Assembly (NCBI RefSeq): GCF_963924675.1
Contig: NC_089226.1
Span: forward strand, 42,983,124-43,047,123
Reading direction: 5' to 3'
DNA: 64,000 nt
Source: Phocoena phocoena
Taxonomy: Eukaryota; Chordata; Mammalia; Artiodactyla; Phocoenidae
Below, one piece after another: positions 37,110-47,550 of this stretch. The position numbers and the translations under genes are program-made. The stretch's first letter is position 1, and every line of letters begins with the position of its first letter. The notes under the pieces are model-generated. The model did no database searches. It saw only the letters and a list, made by a program, of their open reading frames with translations, and was not told the DNA's origin.

Positions 37110-37402
37110 TGATTACTGAAACTTTGTAATATATTTTGAAATCAGGAAGTGTGAAGCTTCAAGCTTTGCTCTTTCTTAGGATTGATTTGTCTCTTCCTGG
37201 TCTTTTGTGGCTCCATATAAATTGCATGTTATTTTTTTCTATTTCTGTAAAAAATGCTATAAGGATTTGGTTAGGGATTGCATTGAATCTGTAAATCACA
37301 CTGGGTAGTATGGACAATTTGACAATGTTAAATTTTCTATCCATGAACACAGTCTGTCTTTCCATTTGTTTGTATCTTTAATTTCTTTCATCAATTTGTT
37401 TA
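37110..37402 (-). mobile_element. Old L1M-type ORF2 fragment, left of a nested L1
   Basis: 'tgattactgaaactttgtaa', 'ggtcttttgtggctccatat' and 'gggattgcattgaatctgta' are diverged reverse ORF2. A frame at 37159-37365 retains IYRFNAIP and QFIWSHKRP, the usual ORF2 block after the reverse transcriptase core. The element has no 3' end on its left. Confidence 0.9.
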
Positions 37403-38549
37403 TCTTTATTTTTGGGGAGCGGTATAGTTGTTTTCAATGTTGTGTTAGTTTCTACTGTACAGTGAAGTGGAGTTTCCTATTCTGTACAGCAGGTTCTCAT
37501 TAGTTTTCTATTTTATACATATTAGTGTATATATGTCAATCCCAACCTCCCAATTCATCCCACCCTCCCCCTTCCCCCCTTGGTGTCCATATGTTTGTTC
37601 TCTACATCTGTGTCTCTATTTCTGCCTTGCAAACCTGCTCATCTGTACCATTTTTCTAGATTCCACATAAATGTGTTAATATACGATATTTGTTTTTCTC
37701 TTCCTGGCTTACTTCACTCTGTATGACAGTCTCTAGGTACATCCTTCTCTCTACAAATGACCAAATTTTGTTCTTTTTATGGCTGAATAATATTCCAATG
37801 TATATATATACCACATTGTCTTTACCCATTCATCTTTCGATGGGCACATAGGTTGCTTCCATGACCTGGCTATTGTAAATAGTGTTGCAATGAACATTGG
37901 GAAGCATATGTCCTTTTGAATTATGGTTTTCTCAGGGTATATGCCCAGTAGTGGGATTTCTGGGTCATATGGTAATTTTATTTTTAATTTTTTAAGGAAC
38001 CTCCATACTGTCCTCCATAGTGGCTGCATCAATTTACATTCCCACCAACAGGGCAAGAGAGTTCCCTTTTTTCCACACCCTCTCCAGCATTTATTATTTG
38101 TAGATTTTCTGATGATGCCCATTCTAACCATTGTGAGGTGATACCTCATTGTAGTTTTGACTGCATTTCTCTAATAATTAGTGATGTTGAGCATCTTTAC
38201 ATGTGACTCTTGGCCATCTGTATGTCTTCTTTGGAGAAATGTCTATTTAAGTTTTCCACTCATTTTTTGTTTGGTTCTTTTGATATTGAACTACATGAGC
38301 TGTTTATATGTTTTGGAGATTAATCCCTTGTCGATTGCTTCATTTGCAAATATTTTCTCCCATTCTGAAGATTGTCTTTTCATCTTGTTTATGGTATCCT
38401 TTGCTGTGCAAAAGCTTTTAAGTTTAATTAGGTCTCATTTTTGTTTTTATTTCCATTACTCTAGGATGTGGGTCAAAAAAGATCTTGCAGTGATTTATGT
38501 CAAAGCATGTTCTTCCTATGTTTTCCTCTAAGAGTTTTGTAGTGTCCAG
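37403..38549 (-). mobile_element. L1 nested inside the old L1
   Basis: A 3' UTR-like start ('tctttatttttggggagcgg') leads into the ORF2 C-terminal region, whose stop is at 37656-37658, and breaks off at about 38549. A piece at 37751-38149 keeps the cysteine-rich block ([18 protein letters not shown]) and the LGIYPEKTI tail. The older L1 reads on correctly if this block is removed, and imperfect copies 'tttcatcaatttgttta' (37386-37402) and 'tcttcaccaatgtttta' (38550-38565) are the TSD. It is an older 3' end type than the young cetacean L1s. Confidence 0.85.
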
Positions 38550-41065
38550 TCTTCACCAATGTTTTATAATTTTCAGCATACCAGTCTTCCACTTCCTTAG
38601 CTAAATTTATTTCAGAGTATTTTATTATTTTTGGTGTTATTGTAAATAGAATTTGTTTTCCCAGTTTCCTTTTCAAATAGTTCAAGATGTATATAAACAA
38701 AACTAAATTTGTATTTAATTTTGTATTCTGCACCTTTACTGAACTCATCTATTAGTTCTAACAGCGTTTTTTTCCTTTTTTTTTTCCTAATGGTGTCTTT
38801 ACTGTTCCCTAGGCATTAAATCCTACTGTCTAAAAACAAGAACAAATTTCCTTTTTTCTTTTTGATGTGGATAACTTTTATTTCTTTTTCTTTCCTGATT
38901 TTTCTGGCTAGGACTTTCAATAATCTGTTGAATAGAATCAGCAAGAGTGGGCCTCCTTGTTCCTGATCTTAGAAGGAAAGTTTTAATTTTTTCACAATTA
39001 AGTATAATATTTGCTGTGGCCTTTTCATATATGACCTTTATTGTGTTCAGGTACATTCCTTCACTTCTTAGTTTGTTGAGAGTTTTATCATGAAAGGATG
39101 TTGAATTATTTAAAATGCTTTTTCTTCATCTATTGAGATGCTTATATGCTTTTTATCCTTTATTTTGTTAATGTGTTGTATCATATTTGTTAATTTTCAT
39201 ACATTAGACCAGCCTTGCATTGCAGGCATAAATCCCATTTAGTCATGATGTATGATCCTTTTTATATTCTGTTGGATTCAGTTTGCTAGATTGTTGAGGA
39301 TTTTTGCATATGTGTATATATATTCATCCGGCTATTGGCTTGTCTCTTTCTCTTGTGATGTCTTTGCTTTAGTATCAGCATAATGCTGGCCTCACAAAAA
39401 TAGTTTGGAACTGTTTCTTTTCAATTCCTTGCAAGTGTTTGGGAAGGATTGGTATTAATTCTTCTTTAAATATTTGGTAGAATTCACAAGTGAAGCCATC
39501 TCATCCTGAGGTTTTCTTTGTTGGGAAGTTTTTTATTAAGGATTCAATCTCCATAGAAGTTATAGGTCTGTTCAGTCTTTCTATTTCTCCATAATTTAGT
39601 CTTGTTAGGTTGTATGCTTCTATGAATTTATCCTTTACTTCTAGATTATGCAGTGTGCTGGTATACAATTGTTCATCGTAGCCTCTTGTAATCCTTTTTA
39701 TTTCTGTGGCATCAGTGTAATGTCTCTTTGTTAGTATATAATTTTATTTGAGTCTTCTCTATTTTCTTCTTAGTTTAACTGATGATTTGTCAATTTTGTT
39801 AATATTTTCAAAAAACCGACTCAGTTATATTTTCTATTGTTCTCTATTTTCTATTGCATATATTTCTATTTTAATCTTTGTTGTTTTATTTTTATGCTTA
39901 GTTTGTTCTCCTTTTTTTAACTCCTGGAGATGTAAACATAGGCTGCTTATTTGGGCTTTGCTTTTATAATGTAGGGATTTATTGCTATGAACTACTCTCT
40001 TAGTACTGCTTTTATTACACTCCGTAAATTTTGGTATGTTGTGTTCTCATTTTCATTTGTCTCAATGTATTTTCTAATTTCCTTTTTTATTTCTTCTTTG
40101 ACTCAACAGTTGTTCAAGTGTGTATTGTTTAATTTCCACATGTTTGTGAGTTTTCCAGTTTTCCTTCTTCTATCAATTTCTAGTTTCATTCCATTGTGGT
40201 TGTAAAAGTTACTTGGTATGATTTCATCTTCTTTATTTTGTTACAACTTGTTTTGTGACGTAACATATGATCTAGTCTTGGGAAATATCTGTGTGCAATT
40301 GAGAAAAATGTATATGCTGCTGTTGGGAGAAATGTTCTGTATATGTTCTTTATATCCAATTGTATATAATGCTGTTCAAGTTCTCTTTTAACTTATTAAA
40401 TTTCTGTCCAGATGTTCTTCCCACTATTGAATGTTGGTTATTGAAGTACCCTACCATTATTGTTCTCCCTTCAGTTTTTATAATGTTTGCTTTATATATT
40501 TAGGTGTCTAATGTTGGCTGCATATATATTTATAATTATTATATCTTCCAGGTGGGTTGACCATTTTTTCATTATATAATGTCCTTCTTTATCTCTTGTG
40601 AAAGTTTTTGATTTAAAGTTTATTTTTCCTGATATAAGTATAACCACCCCTCCTTTCTTTTGGTTATTTACATGGAATATTTAACAGCCCTTTACTTTCA
40701 GCCTATGTGTATGCTTAAACCTAAAGTGATGTTTTACAGAAAGTATATCATTATATTTATTTTTTTTAATTCACTCAGCCACTCTATGTCTTTTGATTGG
40801 AGAGTTCAAACCATTCACATTTAAAGTAAAGTAACTATTGGTAGGGAATGGTTTGCTATTGTCATTTTGTTAATTGTTCTCTGTTAGTCATGTAGTTCTT
40901 TTGTCTGTCTCTTCCTCTCTTAATGTCTTCCTTTGTGTTTTGTTGAGTTTTTTGTATTGGTTCCCTTGTTTCTTTTGTGTACCATCTATAGGTGTTTTGT
41001 GTGTATGTGGTTACCTTGGGAATTTCATAAAATATCTTATGTCTATAACAGTCTACTTAAGCTGA
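38550..41065 (-). mobile_element. Old L1M-type ORF2 and inter-ORF region
   Basis: The same old L1 as at 37110 continues: reverse-transcriptase region, then endonuclease region (for example 'gtccttctttatctcttgtg' near 40580), and then the spacer upstream of ORF2 ending near 'ttaccttgggaatttcat'. Frames are short and shattered. From 41066 the orientation flips. Confidence 0.88.
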
Positions 41066-41074
41066 TGGCAACTC

Positions 41075-41413
41075 TCATTTCTCTTCCCTAAAAGTCAAAG
41101 ACAAAGATAGAATTTTGAAAGTAGCAAGGGAAAAATAAATTGTCACATACAAAGGAACCCCCATACGAATATTAGTGGATTTTTCAGCAGAAACCTTGCA
41201 GCCAAGAAAAAAGTGGGGTGATACATCCAAATTGCTGGAAAAACAAACAAACAAAAAAACCAAAAAATGCCTAATGAAGAACACTATGCTTGGAAAAACT
41301 GTCCTTCAAAAATGAAGAAGAGATAAAAACTTTCCCAGACAAACAGAAGCTTAGGGAGTTAATTACCACTAGACCTGTCTTACAAGAAATACTATAGGAA
41401 TTCTTCAGTTTGA
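41075..41413 (+). mobile_element. Old L1M ORF1-end segment, inverted relative to its neighbour
   Basis: Plus-strand L1 ORF1 tail: 'ttgaaagtagcaagggaa', 'ttcagcagaaaccttgcag', 'aaaactttcccagacaaaca' and 'ccactagacctgtcttaca'. It has similar age to the minus-strand L1 at its left, and in L1 order lies upstream of that segment. A 5' inversion at insertion explains this, though some L1 sequence between the two is missing. Two separate insertions remain possible. Confidence 0.8.
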
Positions 41414-41955
41414 AATCAAAGAATGCCAGATATTGTTTTGAAATATTTCTATATTATGTTTAATTATCACAACAATGCTACGTGATATATATTCTTTCAA
41501 TACTTATCTATATAACAGATCTTTACCATTTTTTAGACATAGTATATTTGAAGCACCATTCCTGAATTTTCGTAATTTCTCCTTTGTGAGTTATGATTTC
41601 CCAAGGTAGAAGACAAAAATTTGCTTTCCCAACCTCCTTTACATCATATGACCCACTTTCCTCCATTAGATGCAATCACAGAAGAGAATAATATAAACAA
41701 GTAAGTGTTCAGTTGAATCTATTTTTTTCTGGCAAAGAGGTAGAGCACAATAACTAGATCACATAATAGAGATGGGGTTCTAGTAATATTGTCCTGTCTG
41801 TGCTCCATGTCTGATGCTGCAAGCTGTGGTTTCTGTGAGCAGTGGCCTTGCCTATGAAAAGTGTGATTCAGTGGTTTTTGCCACTAAAACTGGCGTCAGC
41901 CCTCTGGTTCTACATCTATACTTCTGAAATCTTCAAGACTTGGTGAGTTATACAC
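41414..41955. other. Unassigned sequence, possibly an old DNA-transposon copy
   Basis: 'ttgctttcccaacctccttt' and neighbouring text feel like a diverged MER-type repeat but I cannot name it. No gene. Confidence 0.35.
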
Positions 41956-41959
41956 TGTC

Positions 41960-42135
41960 TTCTGAAGACAGAGGTTGATAATGCCTGGTTTTGTAAATAA
42001 AGATTTATTGGAACGTAGGCACACCTATTTATTTATATATTGTCTATTCCTATTTTTGTTAAACGTCAGTCTTGAGTGTATTCAATAGAGACCATCTGTC
42101 CCACAAGTCTAAAATATTTACTCTTAAAGTCAAGG
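41960..42135. repeat. hAT-type MER DNA transposon fragment
   Basis: 'gtaaataaagatttattgga', 'tatattgtctattcctattt' and 'agaccatctgtcccacaag' followed by 'ctaaaatatttactc' match a common non-autonomous hAT repeat in order. I do not assign the exact family or strand. Confidence 0.6.
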
Positions 42136-42370
42136 AGAAAAAGGTTTCTGCTTTAATAAATACCTTTCTCCTTTAGTTAGCTAGAGTGAGTTGTGCTGTG
42201 TGCAACTAAGAGCCTGATTGGAATAATCCATTTTAAAAATTGAGGAAACCTGGGCAAAATGAATTTAGATTATGTTCTCCACTTCATATATATTTAGTAA
42301 GTAGTATAACCAGGATATAAACCTTAAGGAGTCACCTCTAGAGCCAAAATTTTTAACTAAATACTATATA

Positions 42371-42383
42371 TCTTCTGCTATAT
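42371..42383 (+). repeat. Left TSD of the 5'-inverted L1
   Basis: tcttctgctatat here versus tcttctgttatat at 45456-45468: 12 of 13 match. Confidence 0.85.
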
Positions 42384-42768
42384 ATATATATATAAAATTT
42401 TAACATCTTTATTGGAGTATAATTGCTTTACGATGGTGTGTCAGTTTCTGCTTTATAACAAAGTGAATCAGTTATACACATACATATGTTCCATATCTCT
42501 TCCCTCTTGCATCTCCCTCCTTCCCACTCTCCCGATCCCACCCTCTAGGTGGTCACAAAGCACCAAGCTGATCTCCCTGTGCTATGTGGCTGCTTCCCAC
42601 TAGCTATCTATTTTATGTTTGGTAGTGTATATATGTCCATGCCACTCTCTCACTTTGTCACAGCTTACCCGTCACCCTCCCCATATCCTCAAGTCCATTC
42701 TCTAGTAGGTCTGTGCCTTCATTCCCATCTTACCCCTAGGTTCTTCATGACCTTTTTTTTTTTCTTTC

Positions 42769-45003
42769 TTAGATTCCATAAATATGTGTTAGCATACGGT
42801 ATTGTTTTTCTCTTTCTGACTTACTTCACTCTGTATGACAGACTCTAGATCCTTCCATCTCACTACAAATAACTCAATTTCGTTCCTTTATTATGGCTGA
42901 GTAACATTACATTGTATATATGTGCCACATCTTTATCCATTTGTCTGTCGATGGACACTTAGGTTGCTTCCATGTCCCGGCTATTGTAAACAGAGCTGCA
43001 ATGAATATTTTGATACATTACTCTTTTTCAGTTATGGCTTTCTCAGGGTATATGCTCAGTAGTGGGATTGCTGGGTCATATGGTAATTCTATTTTTAGTT
43101 TTTTAAGGAACCTCCATACTGTTCTCCATAGTGGCTATATCCATTTACATTCCCACCAACATTGCAAGAGGGTTCCCGTTTCTCCACACCCTCTCCAGCA
43201 CTTATTGTTTCTAGATTTTTTGATGGTGGCCATTCTGACCAGTGTGAGATGATATCTCATTGTAGTTTTGATTTGCATTTCTCTAATGATTAATGATGTT
43301 GAGCATTCTTTCATGTGTTTCTTGGCAATCTGTTTATCTTCTTTGGACAAATGTCTATTTAGGTCTTCTGTCCATTTTGGATTGGGTTGTTTGCTTTTTT
43401 TGTTATTGAGCTGCATGAGCTGCTTATAAATTTGGAAGATTAATCCTTTGTCAGTTGCTTCATTGGCAAATATTTTCTCCCATTCTGAGTGTTGTCTTTT
43501 GGTCTTGTTTATTGTTTCCTTTGCTGTGCAAAAGCTTTGAAGTTTTATTAGGTCCCATTTGTTTATTTTTGTTTTTATTTCCATTTCTCTAGGAGATGGG
43601 TCGAAAAGGATCTTGCTGTGATTTATGTCATAGAGTGTTGTGCCTATGTTTTCCTCTAAGAGTTTGATAGTGTCTGACCTTACATTTAGGTCTTTAATCC
43701 ATTTTGAGTTTATTTTTGTGTATAGTGTTAAGGAGTATTCTAATTTCATACTTTCACAGGTACCTGTCCAGTTTTCCCAGCACACCTTATTGAAGAGGCT
43801 GTCTTTTCTCCACTATATATTCTTGCCTCCTTCATCAAAGGTAAGGTGACTGGGGCTTCCCTGGTGGTGCAGTGTTTGAGAGTCCACCTGCCAATGCAGG
43901 GGACACGGGTTTGTGCCCTGGCCCAGGAGTATCCCACATGCCATGGAGCGGCTGGGCTCATGAGCCGTGACAGCTGAGCTTGCACATCTGGAGCCTGTGC
44001 TCCACAACGGGAGAGTCCACAACAGTGACAGGCTCGCGTACTGCAAAAAAAAAAAAAAAAAAAAAAAAAAAGGTAAGGTGACCATACGTGTATGGTTTTA
44101 TCTCTGGTCTTTCTATCCTGTTCCATTGATCTATATTTCTGTTTTGGTGCCAGTACCATACTGTCTTGATTATTGTAGCTTTGTAGTATAGTCTGAAGTC
44201 AGGGAACCTGATTTCTCCAGCTCCATTTTTTGTTCTGAAAATTGCTTTGGCTATTCGTGGTCTTTTGTGCTTCCACACAAATTGTGGATTTTTTTGTTCT
44301 TCTTCTGTGAGAAAATGCCAGTTGTAGTTTGATAGAGATTGCAATGAATCTGTAGATTGCTTTGGGTAGTAGAGTCATTTTCACAATGTTGCTTCTTTGA
44401 ATCCAAGAGCATGGTATGTCTCTCCATTTATTTGAGTCATCTTTAATTTTTTTCTTCAGTGTCTTATAAGTTTCTGCATAGAGTTCTTTTGTCTCCTTAG
44501 GTAGGTTTATTCTTAGATATTTTCTTTTTGTTGCAATGGTAAATTGGAGTGTTTACTTAATTTCACTTTCAGATTTTTCATCATTAGTGTATAGTTATGC
44601 CAGAGATTTCTGAGCATTAATTTTGTACCTTTAACTTTACCAAAGTCATTGATTAGCTCTAGCAGTTTTCCGGTAGCATCTTTAGGATTCTCTATGTATA
44701 GTATCATGTCCTCTGCAAACAGTGACAGCTTTATTTCTTCTTTTCCAATGTGGATTCCTTTTGTTTCTTTTTCTCCTCTGATTGCTGTGGCAAAAACTTC
44801 CAAAACTATGTTGAATAATAATGGTGAGAGTGGGCACCCTTGTCTTGTTCCTGATCATAGTGGAAATGGTTTCAGTTTTTCACCATTGAGGACGATGTTG
44901 GCTGTGGGTTTGTCATATATGGCCTTTATTATGTTGAGGAATGCTCCCTCTATGCCTATCTTCTGCAGGGTTTTTATCATAAATTGGTGTTGAATTTTTT
45001 CAA
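42769..45003 (-). pseudogene. L1 ORF2 C-terminal two-thirds, disabled
   Basis: Reading downward from 45003, the reverse-transcriptase core includes FAEDMILY near 44700, where the catalytic FADD has become FAED. A 216-codon frame at 43135-43785 covers the region after the reverse transcriptase and the cysteine-rich block ([18 protein letters not shown]). Stop at 42769-42771. Frameshifts and the SINE split it. Confidence 0.93.
43853..44071 (+). mobile_element. CHR-type SINE nested in L1, perfect 14-bp TSD
   Basis: Head at 43853, pure 27-A tail at 44045-44071. TSD aaaggtaaggtgac is exact at 43837-43850 and 44069-44082. Removing it restores the L1 reading order, as shown by the uninterrupted equivalent near 20840 in the other L1. 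The long tail and perfect TSD mark it as one of the younger insertions here. Confidence 0.98.
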
Positions 45004-45005
45004 AA

Positions 45006-45455
45006 ACACTGAAGTTTTAACAGTGATTAAAAATCTTCCAAAAAACAAAAGCCCAGGACCAGATGGTTTCACAGGCGAATTCTATCAAACATTTAGAGAA
45101 GAGCTAACACCTATCCTTCTCAAATGCTTCCAAAATATAGCAGAGGGAGGAACACTTCCAAACTTATTCTACGAGGCCACCATCAACCTGATACCAAAAC
45201 CACACAAAGATGTCACAAAGAAAGAAAACTACAGACCAATATCACTGATGAACATAGATGGAAAAATTCTCAACAAAATACTAGCAAACAGAATCCAACA
45301 GCACGTTAAAAGGATTATACACCATGGTCAAGTGGGGTTTATTCCAGGAATGCAAGGATTCTTCAATATACTCAAATCAATCAACGTGATACACCATATT
45401 AACAAATTGAATGAGAAAAACCATATGATCATCTCAATAGATGCAGAGAAAGCTT
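45006..45455 (+). pseudogene. Inverted ORF2 segment (start of reverse transcriptase)
   Basis: Open in one frame over 44984-45484 (166 codons), with [36 protein letters not shown] and [12 protein letters not shown]. These are the fingers and early palm motifs of L1 reverse transcriptase. It encodes no complete domain; the frame runs into flanking DNA and stops. Its preserved frame suggests a modest age. Confidence 0.93.
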
Positions 45456-45468
45456 TCTTCTGTTATAT
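45456..45468 (+). repeat. Right TSD of the 5'-inverted L1
   Basis: Partner of 42371-42383 with one mismatch. Confidence 0.85.
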
Positions 45469-46313
45469 TTTATGCTGGCTTTAGAGTTGATAATATAAAG
45501 TTTGGAGACTCGACTCAAGTTTTCAGTTTTCATTTATATATGCATTGATAGAAAGTTCAAAAATTTAGAAACTATATCCATTTAGCTGCATCTCTTTAGG
45601 GCTGGGCTCAAATTAAGGCTTTCTTAGTCAAAGTAATTTTTTCCTAATCCTGGGTTGTTTTTTGACACTAATTTGTTTAAAATTATGCTAATTATATTTA
45701 ACTATTTTTTAATCCAGATATTTTACATAAAATAGTTTCTTTTTGGCTATTCTTAGTGGTACTAGTATCCTTCCAAAAGCATATTCATTATCAAATCTTA
45801 ATGGATTAGTTCAATGACAGGCTAAACTAGAAACTCCTGCTTTCAGAAGCAAATGGTGGCTGTAACTAAATTAATCTGTGTAAGAAGCATAAACAGCATC
45901 AGATCACGAGGTGATGATAGTGTCCAGTGTAATCTTTCTGTAGATAACATATTAAAAAATTATGAAATTATAAAATGCAAAAGTTCTGAAGTTTAATTTA
46001 TGTGAGAGGACCTTGCCTTTCAAAATAAACATTGGAGAAATGGACTTGAAAATATAAAAATAAAAACAAAAATGACATGAACTCTAAGCTCTCGACAAGT
46101 TTCCTCACAATATGCAGGTAATCTTCATTGTCTATAAATTTGATCACACATCTTGCCCATTTATAAATTCCAGTCTTTTCATACTGATTTCTCCCTAATT
46201 AATGGAAATTTATTTCATGCTTTTCTTTGTTTATTTGTTAGACTTGGTTTCGAAATCCCAACAGAGCAGTTGGGGAAAGAGAATGATTTCTCACAGGTAA
46301 AATATATGGCTTT
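45469..46313. other. Unique AT-rich DNA
   Basis: No gene or recognised repeat. Confidence 0.5.
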
Positions 46314-46327
46314 AACACTAAGAGTTT

Positions 46328-47536
46328 ATTTGAGATGTTTCCTGTTTCTTAAGGTAGGATTGTATTGCTATAAACTTCCCTCTTAGAAATGCTTTTCCTG
46401 CATCCCATAGGTTTTGGGTCATCGTGTCTCCATTATCATTTATTTCTAGGTATTTTTTTGATTTTCTCTTTGATTTCTTCAATGATCACTTCATTATTAA
46501 GTAGTGTATTGTTTAGCCTCAATGTGTTTGTATTTTTTACAGATCTTTTCCTGTAATTAATATGTAGTCTCATAGCATTGTGGTCAGAAAAGATACTTGA
46601 TATGATTTCAATTTTCTTAAATTTACCAAGCCTTGATTTGTGACCCAACCTTGAACCTAAAGCAATTAGAGAAAGAAGAACAAAAAAACCCCCCAAAGTT
46701 AGCAGAAGGAAAGAACTCATAAAGATCAGATCAAAAATAAATGAAAAAGAAATGAACGAAATGATAGCAAAGATCAATAAAATTAAAGGTTGGTTCTTTG
46801 AGAAGATAAACAAAATTGATAAACCATTAGTCAGACTCATCAAGAAAAAAAGCCCAGCAATCCCACACCTGGGTGTATACCCTGAGAAAACCATAATTCA
46901 AAAAGAGTCATATACCAAAATGTTCATTGCAGGTCTATTTACAATAGCCAGGAGATGGAAACAACCTAAGTGTCCATCATTGGATGAATGGATAAAGAAG
47001 ATGTGGCACATATAAACAATGGAATATTACTCAGCCATAAAAAGGAATGAAATTGAGTTATTTGTAATGAGGTGGATGGACCTAGAGTCTGTCATACAGA
47101 GTGAAGTAAGTCAGAAAGAGAAAAACAAATACTGTATGCTAACACATATATATGGAATCTAAGGGGGAAAAAAAAAAGGTCATGAAGAACCTAAGGGTAA
47201 CATGGGAATAAAGACACAGACCTACTAGAGAATGGACTTGAGGATATGGGGAGGGGGAAGTGTAAGCTGTGACAAAGTGAGAGAGTGGCATGGATATATA
47301 TACACTATCAAACATAAAATAGATAGCTAGTGGGAAGCAGCCACATAGCACAGGGAGATCAGCTCAGTGCTTTGTGACCACCTAGAGGGGTCGGATAGGG
47401 AGGGTGGGTGGGAGGAAGACGTGATATGGAAGAGATATGGTAACATATGTATATGTATAACTGATTCACTTTGTTATAAAGCAGAAACTAACACACCATT
47501 GTAAAGCAATTATATTCCAATCAAAATGTTAAAAAT
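46328..47536 (+). mobile_element. Rearranged L1: 5' inversion plus internal deletion
   Basis: Three L1 blocks: (1) 46328-46648, ORF2 endonuclease end, on the minus strand; (2) 46649-46850, the directly following ORF2 part, on the plus strand; (3) 46851-47536, ORF2 C-terminus and 3' UTR, on the plus strand. Blocks 1 and 2 are nearly adjacent in L1 order, so this is a twin-priming inversion. Between blocks 2 and 3 the reverse-transcriptase and following regions are missing. Flanks aacactaagagttt (46314-46327) and aatgctaagagttt (47537-47550) match at 12 of 14 and serve as TSD. Confidence 0.93.
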
Positions 47537-47550
47537 AATGCTAAGAGTTT

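Larger units (their letters stand above)
42385..45455 (-). mobile_element. 5'-inverted (twin-primed) L1
   Basis: The 3' UTR, ORF2 C-terminus and reverse-transcriptase region run on the minus strand from 42385 to about 45003. The next piece, about 45006-45455, is the adjoining upstream part of ORF2 but on the plus strand. In L1 order the plus piece ends at '...agaaagcttt' and the minus piece begins with the reverse of '...tttgacaaaattc', so the two break ends are neighbours with nothing lost and a few shared bases. With matching TSDs on both outer sides this is the textbook product of twin priming. A CHR SINE later entered at 43853. Confidence 0.96.

Noticed and set aside
43135..43785. 216-codon minus-strand frame as a novel gene
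   Set aside because: L1 ORF2 C-terminal region with the cysteine-rich block, inside the 5'-inverted L1.
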